This document shows positions 16,860 through 25,200 of a stretch of DNA of 64,000 nt, piece after piece (positions within the stretch are counted from its first letter, which is position 1; the number at the start of each line of letters is the position of its first letter). A program made the translations under genes and the position numbers. The notes under the pieces were generated by a model. It worked only from the letters and a program-made list of their open reading frames with translations. It did not search any database and was not told the origin of the DNA. This DNA comes from Miltoncostaea sp963771025 (GTDB lineage Bacteria > Actinomycetota > Thermoleophilia > Miltoncostaeales > Miltoncostaeaceae), in NCBI GenBank assembly GCA_963771025.1, contig CAVYRL010000008.1:186001-250000 (forward strand). The letters run 5' to 3'.

Positions 16860-17404
16860 GAGGGTGCCACCTCATTGTCATAGGTCACCAGGGACACAAC
16901 GTCATAGCCGTCCAGAGCGGCCCGACCGGGCAGGAAGGTGAGCTCCACCACGACCGCCACGCCCGCCACGACGCCGCCGAGCGCCTCCACCAGCCGGCAC
17001 GCCGCGAGGGCCGTGCCCCCGGTGGCGAGCAGGTCGTCGTGGATCAGCACGCGCTCACCCCGCCGGATCGCGTCCGTGTGCAGTTCCAGCGCGTCGGTGC
17101 CGTACTCCAGCGCGTACTCCTCGCGCACCGAGGTCCCGGGCAGTTTGCCCGCCTTGCGCGCCCCGGCGAAACCGACCTCGAGGCTCCGCGCGAGCGCGCC
17201 TCCGAGAACGAACCCGCGCGCCTCGATCCCCATCACCACCGCCGGCTCGCGCGGACGCGCCCACTCGGTCAGGCGATCGACGCCCGCCGCCAGGCCCTCG
17301 GGGCTCTGGAAGAGCGGCATCAGGTCGTAGAACAGGATCCCGTCGCGGGGGTGGTCGGGGATCTTGCGGATCACCCCGTCGATGTCGAACCCCCGGATGA
17401 TCAC
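16856..17404 (-). CDS. apt: adenine phosphoribosyltransferase
   Basis: 182 residues, normal length. The PRPP-binding motif is VLIHDDLLATGGTA, preceded by the flexible loop and the GIEARGF segment of Apt. It salvages adenine to AMP. The GTG start overlaps the MerR stop, and its stop overlaps the ppgK start, so it is translated as part of a coupled chain. Confidence 0.93.
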   Translation of the reverse strand: MIIRGFDIDGVIRKIPDHPRDGILFYDLMPLFQSPEGLAAGVDRLTEWARPREPAVVMGIEARGFVLGGALARSLEVGFAGARKAGKLPGTSVREEYALEYGTDALELHTDAIRRGERVLIHDDLLATGGTALAACRLVEALGGVVAGVAVVVELTFLPGRAALDGYDVVSLVTYDNEVAPS

Positions 17405-18126
17405 GGGTTGGCGATCTCCCGCAGCTCGGAGATCAGCATCAGGTGGCGCATGTGGGACGCCAGAGCGGCCAGGCTCTCCAGGGAGTCGAGCGCCTCGCGA
17501 CGGCGCTCGGGGTTGCGCGAGCGCAGGCCCACGGCGAGCAACTGCTGCAGCAGTCCGGCCTCGCGCTCGGCGGCGACCCGGAACAGGCGCAGGTGACGCG
17601 GCTCCACCCCGTAGCGCCCCAGCTCGATCGCCGTCTGGACCACCTCGCGGTCGGTCTCGTCGAAACCGCCGCCGTGCCCGCCGACCAGGCCGTACTCCTC
17701 GAGCGCCTTGAGCAGGCTCGCGGTGGCGCCCGTGGTGGCGAGGATCTCCTGGATCTCGTACCGCCGCGTGGGAGCCGGCTCTGCGAGCTGGGCGCGCTTG
17801 AGCTGCTTCGCCTGGTTGGCGACGCTGAACGCCCCCGTGGTGGACGATTCCAGCTCCTGGCGGATCACCCGCAGGGGCAGGAACTCGTCGCGCTGCAGGC
17901 GCAGGATGGTGCGCAGGCGCTCCACCTCGAGCGGGCTGTAGAGGCGGTAGCCGCCGGCGGTGCGCTTGGGGGTGATCAGCCGCTGATCCTCGAGATAGCG
18001 GATCTTCGAGATCGAGATCGAGGGATGATCGGCCTTCAGCAGGTCGCAGACCGCGCCAATGGTGATCCCACCCTCCGTCTCGTCGGGGGGCGAGGGCTCC
18101 TCCGGCAGGAGGCTCGGCTGATTCAC
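17401..18126 (-). CDS. MerR-family regulator, FtsR-like
   Basis: 241 residues. The N-terminal winged HTH covers about residues 19-90 (ITIGAVCDLLK, then ISKIRYLEDQRLI and GGYRLYSPLEVERLR), followed by a long helical effector region. It lacks the short metal-binding C-terminus of classical MerR. The FHA-MerR neighbourhood is the one in which the corynebacterial and mycobacterial FtsR regulator is found, so a role in division-gene control is likely by analogy. It overlaps FHA and apt by GTGA junctions at both ends. Confidence 0.8.
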   Translation of the reverse strand: MNQPSLLPEEPSPPDETEGGITIGAVCDLLKADHPSISISKIRYLEDQRLITPKRTAGGYRLYSPLEVERLRTILRLQRDEFLPLRVIRQELESSTTGAFSVANQAKQLKRAQLAEPAPTRRYEIQEILATTGATASLLKALEEYGLVGGHGGGFDETDREVVQTAIELGRYGVEPRHLRLFRVAAEREAGLLQQLLAVGLRSRNPERRREALDSLESLAALASHMRHLMLISELREIANP

Positions 18127-18470
18127 CCGGCGAGGAAGGTCAGGCGGAACTTGCCGATCTGCAACTCGTCGCCGTCCTCGAGGACCTCGTCCCCCTCGAT
18201 GCGCCGCCGGTTGACGTAGGTGCCGTTGAGGCTGCCGAGGTCACGCAGCGCGGCACCCTTGGGCCCCCGGGTGATGACCGCGTGGTTTCGCGAGACGGTG
18301 ACGTCGTCCAGGAACACGTCGGCCGACGGCTCGCGGCCGATGGTGACCTCCGGCTGGTCGAGGGCGAACATCGCCCCGGGAGGGCCGCCGGCCCGCACGG
18401 CCAGCGTCGGACCGTCGATGGCCGGTCCCTGCCAGCCCCCGGTCCCGGCCTGCTCGTCGCTGACGGACAT
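18123..18470 (-). CDS. FHA-domain protein (zinc ribbon encoded upstream in frame)
   Basis: From its first ATG the protein has 115 residues: a short linker and an FHA phosphothreonine-binding domain (VTIGREPSADVFLDD, then VSRNHAVI and DLGSLNGTYVN). All conserved FHA residues (G, R, S, H, N, G, T) are present. The same open frame continues upstream to 18581 and encodes a clear zinc ribbon (CSEC and CGRC), so the real product is probably about 152 residues starting at an ATC codon. The FtsR-like and Apt genes follow in an overlap chain. Related FHA proteins such as GarA are Ser/Thr-kinase targets. Confidence 0.85.
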   Translation of the reverse strand: MSVSDEQAGTGGWQGPAIDGPTLAVRAGGPPGAMFALDQPEVTIGREPSADVFLDDVTVSRNHAVITRGPKGAALRDLGSLNGTYVNRRRIEGDEVLEDGDELQIGKFRLTFLAG

Positions 18471-18618
18471 GGGCCCCGTGATCTCGCCGGTACCCTGGTT
18501 CTCGACGATCAGCAGCGCGCCACAGCGGCCGCAGAACTTGTGGGCGTCACTCTGGTGGAACCCGCATTCGGAGCAGTAGATGCCCGGCCCCCGCTTCTCG
18601 TCCCGGCCCTTGGGCCGC

Positions 18619-18873
18619 TCAGTCGCCCTGCAGCTGATCGAGGTCGGGGAGGCGCCCCGCCAGGATCTTGCTCAGCGCGTCCACGTCCACCACGGACAGA
18701 TCGCCCTCATCGCGGCCCTTCAGCCGCCCGATGAGCTCGCTCTTGAGGATTTCGATGCGCCCGTGCAACACCCTGCGCTGCATCGAGACCTCGCGCTCCT
18801 CCTCGGTCAACTGGCGGATCAGATCCTTGAGCTCGCCATCCGTGAGCTGGCTGAGATCGGGCTGCGCGTCCAT
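18619..18873 (-). CDS. RsiG-like coiled-coil protein
   Basis: 84 residues, mostly helical and charged. A region of residues 24-42 carries E26-x3-S30-x2-R33-x3-H37-x3-E41. This is close to the E(X)3S(X)2R(X)3Q(X)3D motif of RsiG, the c-di-GMP-dependent anti-sigma factor described in Streptomyces and, as a single-motif homodimer, in Rubrobacter. The last two positions differ (His for Gln, Glu for Asp). It lies between pgsA and the zinc-ribbon/FHA gene. No WhiG-type sigma factor is in the window. The start ATG is preceded by GAGGAG. Confidence 0.65.
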   Translation of the reverse strand: MDAQPDLSQLTDGELKDLIRQLTEEEREVSMQRRVLHGRIEILKSELIGRLKGRDEGDLSVVDVDALSKILAGRLPDLDQLQGD

Positions 18874-18925
18874 CGAGGCTCCTCGTCGGTGAGAGGAGTC
18901 AGCATAGCGACCCGCAGGTCAACCC

Positions 18926-19552
18926 TCATGGCCGGGTCGAGACATCGCCGGCCCGCAGCGCGCGCCCGGCGATGAGCAGGTAGTTGACGAGGGTCGCGAG
19001 CGCCAGCGCGACCGCAAGCCACATCAGCACGGGGACCCAGGGCTGGTCGAACAGGATCGCCCCTCCCGCGGCGACCATGGTGAGCGCCGACGACACCTTG
19101 CCGGCGATGTCAACCCGCATCTCGATGCCGCGGCTGAGCAGCCAGGCGAACCCGACCACCGTGAGCACGTCGCGCGCGATCAAGATCACCGGGGCGACCC
19201 AGCCGATCTCCCCGAGGGCGATGACGCCGACCAGCGCGACCCCCACAAGCAGCCGGTCGGCCAGCGGATCGGCGATACGGCCGAAGCGCGTCTCGGCCCC
19301 GAGACGGCGCGCCAGGTAGCCGTCGAGGAGGTCCGTGGCCGCGACGACCCCGAATATCGCCGCCCCCCAGCCCGAGGTCGGGCCTGGCGCGCGCAACAGC
19401 ACCACCAGGAGCACCGGCAGCGCTGCGAGCCGAAGCAGGGTCAGGGCGTTGGGCAGCCAGGCGAGGCGGACCGGGCGTGGCGGGGCGGTGGTCTCCACGG
19501 ACCCGCATTGTGGCCGACGCGCGACCCGTCCATCGGATCCGCCCCCGATCAC
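18926..19552 (-). CDS. pgsA: CDP-alcohol phosphatidyltransferase (PgsA-like)
   Basis: 208 residues from the upstream start; the internal GTG at 19498 is an equally good start and gives a better N-terminus. The family motif is complete: DLLDGYLARR followed by the GRIADPLAD stretch, matching D-x2-DG-x2-AR-x8-G-x3-D-x3-D. Several TM helices follow. It probably makes phosphatidylglycerophosphate from CDP-diacylglycerol at the membrane; a related product such as cardiolipin or phosphatidylinositol cannot be excluded. Confidence 0.82.
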   Translation of the reverse strand: MIGGGSDGRVARRPQCGSVETTAPPRPVRLAWLPNALTLLRLAALPVLLVVLLRAPGPTSGWGAAIFGVVAATDLLDGYLARRLGAETRFGRIADPLADRLLVGVALVGVIALGEIGWVAPVILIARDVLTVVGFAWLLSRGIEMRVDIAGKVSSALTMVAAGGAILFDQPWVPVLMWLAVALALATLVNYLLIAGRALRAGDVSTRP

Positions 19553-19588
19553 GAGAGGGATCGCGTCGTCGGACGCCCGCTCGTGGTT

Positions 19589-20089
19589 TCAGGATGGGAT
19601 CCCGGGGGGGCCGAGGATCTCGAGTCCGTATTCGGCGGCGAGCGTGGTCAGCGCCTCCATGTCAGGTGGCTCGGAGGGCGGCGGCGGGATCACCCGCTCC
19701 CGGGCCGGTTCACCCAGGGCGCTGACGAATCCCTCGAACCCGGCGGGCTCGACGACGAGGAGGAACCTGGCCTCCGGCGAGCTGACCGTGAAGGTGTGAG
19801 GGATGTTCCTCGGGCCGAACACGAAGGCCCCGGCCGGTGCGACGCTGACCTCGCCACCGACCCAGAAGGTCAGCTCGCCCTCGATCACGTAGAACCATTC
19901 GTCCTCGTTGTGGTGGACGTGCAGCGGCGAGCCGGTGCCGCGCGGCGCAAGGGTCTCGGTCACCCCCACTCGGCCGGCGGTCGTCTTGCTCGAGGACTTG
20001 ATCGTCACCAGCTGCCCGAAGAACCAGAACGCCTCACCCTCCCCGGGGCCGGCGACGATCGGGGCTGCAGAGCCTGTTGCGTGGCCCAT
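19589..20089 (-). CDS. cupin-domain protein
   Basis: 166 residues with one cupin barrel. Metal motif 1 is HVHHNEDEWFYVIEG (His-x-His and Glu), motif 2 lies in PAGAFVFGPRNIPHTF. This resembles quercetin-dioxygenase-like cupins. The C-terminal 50 residues are a tail with a Pro run (VIPPPPSEPPD). Substrate unknown. It is transcribed away from the LuxR fragment, and the inverted repeat at 20155-20176 lies in its upstream region. Confidence 0.75.
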   Translation of the reverse strand: MGHATGSAAPIVAGPGEGEAFWFFGQLVTIKSSSKTTAGRVGVTETLAPRGTGSPLHVHHNEDEWFYVIEGELTFWVGGEVSVAPAGAFVFGPRNIPHTFTVSSPEARFLLVVEPAGFEGFVSALGEPARERVIPPPPSEPPDMEALTTLAAEYGLEILGPPGIPS

Positions 20090-20154
20090 CTGCGTCTTCT
20101 CCTCACTCGGTGGCGGATGCCTTCCCCAGTCTCGTCAACCGGCGGCGCCCGGCA

Positions 20155-20176
20155 TATCCCCCAGGACAGGGGGTAT
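20155..20176. repeat. inverted repeat upstream of cupin gene
   Basis: Arms of eight bases (ATATCCCC and GGGGGTAT, one G-T pair) with the loop AGGACA. It lies between the minus-strand cupin start and the plus-strand LuxR fragment. It may be an operator or part of the decayed regulator gene's region. Confidence 0.4.
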
Positions 20177-20425
20177 TTCGCACACGGCGACCGCCCGGGA
20201 GCGCGAGGTGGCGACGTTGATCGTCCGCGGCCTCACCGTTGCGGAGATCGCCGGGGGCTGGTGCTCTCGCCCCACACGTTGCAGGACCACATCAAGAGCC
20301 CGTTCGAGAAGCTCGACGTCGGCTCCCGCCGGGAGCTGGTCGCCCGCGTCTTCCTCGACGAGTATCCACCCGAGGGCGCCCGGCGCACCCCGCTGACCTC
20401 TCACCGACGGTTCGAGCTCGAGTAG
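20177..20425 (+). pseudogene. LuxR-family HTH fragment with frameshift
   Basis: A translated LuxR HTH tail in two frames. The first frame reads TAREREVATLIVRGLTVAEIA, the second LSPHTLQDHIKSPFEKLDVGSRRELVARV. The switch is at about 20251, where GGGGG replaces the expected six bases between Ala and Leu of the HTH, so one base is missing. No N-terminal regulatory domain remains. This looks like the dead 3' end of a transcriptional regulator. A sequencing slip in a G run is a possible alternative. Confidence 0.65.
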
Positions 20426-20456
20426 CCCGGCCGCCCGCACCAGCGGCCCTTCGATA

Positions 20457-20530
20457 TCGGGGCGAGAGGATTTGAACCTCCGACCGCCCGGCCCCCAGCC
20501 GGGTGCGCTACCAGGCTGCGCCACGCCCCG
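20457..20530 (-). tRNA. tRNA-Pro (GGG)
   Basis: 74 bases. The acceptor stem CGGGGCG/CGCCCCG is perfect, the D arm contains GCGCAGCCTGGTAGCGC, the anticodon stem CCCGG/CCGGG encloses a seven-base loop with anticodon GGG, and the T arm contains GGTTCAAAT. The 3' CCA is not encoded, so it must be added by the CCA-adding enzyme (a gene of that family is at 41640-42797). Confidence 0.95.
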
Positions 20531-20550
20531 AGAGACTCCACACTACCGCA

Positions 20551-21792
20551 TCATCCCGGGATCGCGGCTCCATCGCGGAGCGGGAATCGCGTCGCGACGT
20601 AGTCCTCGACCATGCGGATGAAATCGTCGGCCAGGGCCGCGCCCTCCAGCGTGGCGACCTTCTGGCCGTCCACGTAGACCGGCGCGCGTGGCGACTCGCC
20701 GGTGCCCGGAAGGCTGATGCCGATGTCGGCCGCGCGGCTCTCGCCGGGGCCGTTGACGATGCAGCCCATCACGGCGACCTTGAGGTCGGCGACGCCGGGC
20801 CGCTCCTCGCGCCAGACGGCCATGCGGCGGTCGAGGTGGGCCTCGATCGACTGGGCAAGCTCCTGGAAGACGGTGCTGGTGGTGCGCCCGCAGCCGGGGC
20901 AGGCGGTCACCTCCGGGCGGAAGGAGCGCAGGCCGAGCGCCTGGAGGAGCTCGCGGCAGACGCGCACCTCGATGGTGCGGTCGCCGCCCGGCTCGGGCGT
21001 CAGGCTGGCGCGGATCGTGTCCCCGACGCCCTCCTGCAGCAGGATGCCGAGCGCCGCCGTGGTCGAGACGATGCCCTTGCTGCCCATGCCGGCCTCGGTG
21101 AGGCCGAGGTGGAGCGGATAGGCGCATCGCGACGCCAGATCGCGATACACCGCGATCATGTCCTGGAGCCGGCTGGTCTTGCACGAGAGCACGATGCGGC
21201 CGGCGGGAAGGCCCAGTTCCTCCGCGGCCTCCGCCGACGAGATCGCGCTGCGCACCATCGCCTCGCGCAGCACCGCGTCGGCCGGCAGCGGCTCGTCGCG
21301 TCGGCCGTTCGCGTCCATCAGGTCGTCGAGCATCTCGGGGTCGAGGGAACCGGCGTTGACGCCGATCCGCACCGGCCGCTCGTGCGCGACGGCGACGGCG
21401 ACCATGGTCGCGAAGTTGGAGTCGTGGCGCGCCCCGCGGCCGACGTTGCCGGGGTTGATGCGGTACTTCGCGAGCGCCTCGGCGCAGTCAGGGAACTCGG
21501 TGAGGAGCGTGTGCCCGTTGTAGTGGAAGTCGCCCACCAGGGGCACCGCCGTGCCGTGAACGTCCCGCAGCCGCTCGCGGATCTCCGCCACCTTGGCGGC
21601 CGCCGCCCGGTTGTTGACCGTGATGCGCACGATCTCGGACCCGGCCTCGGCGAGCTCGGCCGCCTGGAGAGCGGTGCCGACCGCGTCGGCCGTGTCGGTG
21701 TTGGTCATCGACTGGACCACGACGGGCGCGCCGCCGCCGATCTGGACGTCGCCGACGCGACACGGAAGGCTGGTCCGGCGGGCCATGGTCAC
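20551..21792 (-). CDS. ispG: 4-hydroxy-3-methylbut-2-enyl diphosphate synthase
   Basis: 413 residues. IspG (GcpE) of the non-mevalonate isoprenoid pathway reduces MEcPP to HMBPP using a [4Fe-4S] cluster. Seen: the start VQSMTNTDTADA, and the C-terminal cluster region CPGCGRTT and CIVNGPGE, whose three Cys are the usual ligands. Its pathway partner dxr and rseP are 7 kb away rather than adjacent as in many actinobacteria. It ends 20 bases from tRNA-Pro. Confidence 0.95.
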   Translation of the reverse strand: MTMARRTSLPCRVGDVQIGGGAPVVVQSMTNTDTADAVGTALQAAELAEAGSEIVRITVNNRAAAAKVAEIRERLRDVHGTAVPLVGDFHYNGHTLLTEFPDCAEALAKYRINPGNVGRGARHDSNFATMVAVAVAHERPVRIGVNAGSLDPEMLDDLMDANGRRDEPLPADAVLREAMVRSAISSAEAAEELGLPAGRIVLSCKTSRLQDMIAVYRDLASRCAYPLHLGLTEAGMGSKGIVSTTAALGILLQEGVGDTIRASLTPEPGGDRTIEVRVCRELLQALGLRSFRPEVTACPGCGRTTSTVFQELAQSIEAHLDRRMAVWREERPGVADLKVAVMGCIVNGPGESRAADIGISLPGTGESPRAPVYVDGQKVATLEGAALADDFIRMVEDYVATRFPLRDGAAIPG

Positions 21793-21802
21793 CTCACGAA
21801 CG

Positions 21803-22204
21803 TTAGCCGAGAGCCGCTCCGGACGCCGACCGCTCGGCCAGGCGGGCCAGCGACGCGACCACGGTCGCGCGGACCCCGACCAGGCGGTCGGCCTGCTGTT
21901 CGGGCAGCGTCACGTCGATCTCGACACGGCAGCCGGCGGGATCGGGCGACAGAGCGACGCGGAAGTCGATGTCGGACACCAGGCACGAGATCACGACGCG
22001 CGCGCCGTCGTTGTGGGACCGGATCCGCGTGGGCATCGGGTAGTCGGGCCAGCCGACCAGGTAGCGGGTGACGGTGTCATCCTCGCCCGGCTCGACGCGC
22101 GCGGTGTCGGTCATCCACTCGTGCATCCGGGCAGGGTCGTGCACCAGACGCCACACCTCCGCGGGCGGCGCGGCGCAGACGATGCTCTCGCGGAAGGACG
22201 GCAT
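21803..22204 (-). CDS. SRPBCC/polyketide-cyclase-like protein
   Basis: 133 residues with the START/SRPBCC layout: VCAAPPAEVWRLVHDPARMHEW at the start (a beta strand and helix), then alternating beta strands, and a long C-terminal helix (ATVVASLARLAERS). Ligand unknown; the family binds hydrophobic molecules or catalyses cyclisation. The ATG shares a base with the stop of the large regulator gene, so it is probably co-translated with it. Confidence 0.72.
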   Translation of the reverse strand: MPSFRESIVCAAPPAEVWRLVHDPARMHEWMTDTARVEPGEDDTVTRYLVGWPDYPMPTRIRSHNDGARVVISCLVSDIDFRVALSPDPAGCRVEIDVTLPEQQADRLVGVRATVVASLARLAERSASGAALG

Positions 22205-25200
22205 CAGGCCCGGTCCGCGGCGACGGCCGCCGCCTCCATCGCCTGGCGGTGCTCCTCGCTCACGCGGGCGAGCTCGATCGCAGGATCGCTGGTCCCGGCC
22301 ACCGGCGGTCGCCCGAGATCGAGCATCACGGCGAGCAACTCCTCTCCGGCGGCGCCGTCGCGCCGCCCCTCCTCGATGATCCGCTTCAGGCGCTCCTCGG
22401 CGGCGGCCAGATGCCCCAGCCCGGCGAGCACGTCGCCCGCGGCGATGCGCACCAGTCCGGTCACCCGGTCGAGGCGCGCGACCAGGCCGGCGGGGTCGTC
22501 GCCCGCGCCCACGGGCTCGAAGGGGAACCGGTCCAGGTGTGCCTGGGCACGCGCGAGATCGCCGGCCATGAGCGCGGCCTCCGCGGCGGCCAGCCGCAGC
22601 GCGGCGCGCGGCACCCGCCCGCCCCCGCCCTCCAAGCAGCGCTCGAGGGTGCTGAGGGCCTCCGCCGCGCGGCCGGCCGCCAGCAGCGTCATGCCGACGT
22701 CGGCCTCGGCCGCCTCCTCGAGCTCGACGCTCCCGAAACGGTGAGCGATGCGGCGCTCCTCCTCGGCGGCCTCCACCGCCTCGTCGTGGCTGCCCAGACG
22801 CGAGAGGGCGTGCGCGCGGCCGGCCCAGCTCTGACAGGCGAGACCGGGGCCGGTGCGCGCCGGATCCGGGGGATCGCCGAGCACCACCAGGACGTCGGCG
22901 ATCAGCCCCTGGGCCGCCGCGCACGAGGCCTCTCCGATGCGTGCGTCGAGCGCCAGCGCGGGCCGCCCGGCCCTCTCGGCCAGCACGGCTCCCTCGGCGC
23001 ATCTCGCCCGCGCCTCGGCGCTGTGCCCGGCGCGCACCAACGCGAAGCCGCGCGACAGCACCAGCTCGGCATGCAGGACCGGGTCGTCAACGACACCGGG
23101 CATCGCGTCGAGCTCGGCGAGCAGCCGCTCGCCGCGAACCGGATCGCCCGCGACCGCCTCCCCCCACGCCAGCCCGGCCAGCGCCATCAGGCGCGCCTCG
23201 GGCGCGTTGACGCCCGAGGCGTCCAACAGGTCGAGCGCCTCCTGGCTCGAGCGGAGCGCGTCATCGGGGTAACAGGTGGTGGTGCGCAGCCACCGCGCGC
23301 GCTCCGCGAGCGCCGCGGCGAGACCGGCGGCATCACCGGCCGCGGAGAGAGCGTCGCGGACCCGGTCGAAGGCCGCGTCCATCGCCGGCCGGTCCCCGCG
23401 CCAGGCCTCGATCTCGGCCAGCGCCAGCCACGCTTCCCCTCCCGCGGCGGTCGCACCGGCCGACTCGGCGGAGTCGCCCGCCTCGCGCAGGAAACCGGCC
23501 GCCTGGTCCAGAGCGCCGAGCGCGCGAGCGCTCGAGGCCGCGGCCACGAGGTACGCCCGGGCACGCTCATCGTCGCCCGCGCGTCGCAGGTGGTGGGCGA
23601 CCTCTGCCGGCGGGCGGCCGCGCGGCAGGGATCCGATCTCGGCCAGGCGCGCGTGGGCGGCGCGCCGGCGCCCCGCCGAGAGCTCGCCGTAGCAGGCGCG
23701 CCGCACGAGGCCATGCGTGAAGGCCACCTCCGCTCCCGCCTCGGGGTCCAGCAAGCCCGCGGCGACACCCTCCGCCACGGCGTCGTCGAGGCGCTCGGCT
23801 CCGGTCAGCGCGGCGGCCTCGGGGACCGTCAGGGCACGCCCGGCTGCGGCAGCTCCCGCGACCAGCTCTCGTGCGGGAGGCGACAGGCGCGCGAGCGGCG
23901 CACGCACCGTGTCGCGCAGGGCCTCCTCGGGATCGCCGCCCGCCGCGGCCGCGCGCGCGCCGCGCAGCGCGAACAGGGGGTTGCCCCCCGAGAGCTCGGC
24001 GATCCACGCCACGGCGTCGGGGCCCAGCGCCGGGGCCTCGCGCCGCGCGATCGCGGCCACGTCCTTCTCCTCCAGTCGCCCCAGCGTGATCTCGTCGACC
24101 ACTCCTCCCCGCCGCGCCAGTGCGTCGCGCATGCGGTCCACGCCGTCCGTGGCGGCGCCGCTGCGCAGGGTCACCAGGACCAGCGCGGCGGAGCTCTGGA
24201 GCGGCAGGCCCACGTGCGCGAGCAGGGCGAGGCTCGAGGGGTCCGCGCGATGCAGGTCCTCCAGCACCACGAGGACCGGGGCGCCGGTCGCGGCCCATTC
24301 CAGCGTCTCGGCGACGGCCTCGAACAGCGACGCCCTCCCAAGGTTGGGCTCGACGGCCGACGGGCCCGGGTGCCGGCTCCAGGCGGCCTCGACGGCCGGG
24401 CACAGGCGAGCGAGGTCCGCGGGCCAGGACGCGGCCGGCGGCGGCGCGGGGGTCGCACGGACCAGTTGACGCAGCGCGTCGGCCCACGGGCCGAACGGCG
24501 GCCCCTCCTCGATGTCGAGCGCGTGGCCGACGGCCACCCGGGCGCCCTCCTCCTCGGCGGTCGCGAGAAGCTCGGCGGCCAGGCGGCTCTTGCCCACCCC
24601 CGCCGGGCCCTCGATCGTCACCACCCCGCCGCGGCCGGCGGTGGCGGCGGCCCACGCGGCGCCCATCCGGGCGAGCTCCGCGCGCCGGCCCAGGATCGCG
24701 GGTTGTGACGGAGTCCGCGGCCGGCGCGGCGGAGCCGGCGAGACCACGGTGGCGGGGACGGCGGTCGTCCCGGCCCGGATCTGCTCAGCGAGCTCCCGCG
24801 TCTCGGCCGACGGGGGCACGCCCAGCTCGCCGGCCAGCGCGTCGCGGCAGCGCCCGTAGGCGGCGAGCGCCCCGCCGCGGTCGCCCGCCGCCGCCAGGCG
24901 CCGCATCAGGGCACGATGGCTGGATTCGCGCAGGCGGTCGCGGCTGAGGGCCTCGCGCGAGTACGACAGGGCGCGTGCGCTGTCTCCGCGGGCATCCGCA
25001 GCGTCTGCCAGCGCCCCCAGGGCGTCGATCAAGCGGTCGCGCAGCCGGTCCTGCTCCTCCAGCACCCACTCGTCGGGGATGTCGGGGAGCAGGGGCTCGG
25101 CGGCCAGCAGCAGGGCATGCTCGAGCGACGCCGCGCCCCCGGCGTCCAGCAGGCGGCTCACCTCGAGGGCGTCGACGTCCCGCTCACGTGATGGATCGAG

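Noticed and set aside
22249..24708. 819-codon plus-strand frame opposite the BTAD regulator
   Set aside because: Arg/Gly/Gln-rich antisense shadow; the minus strand has clear Walker and BTAD motifs.
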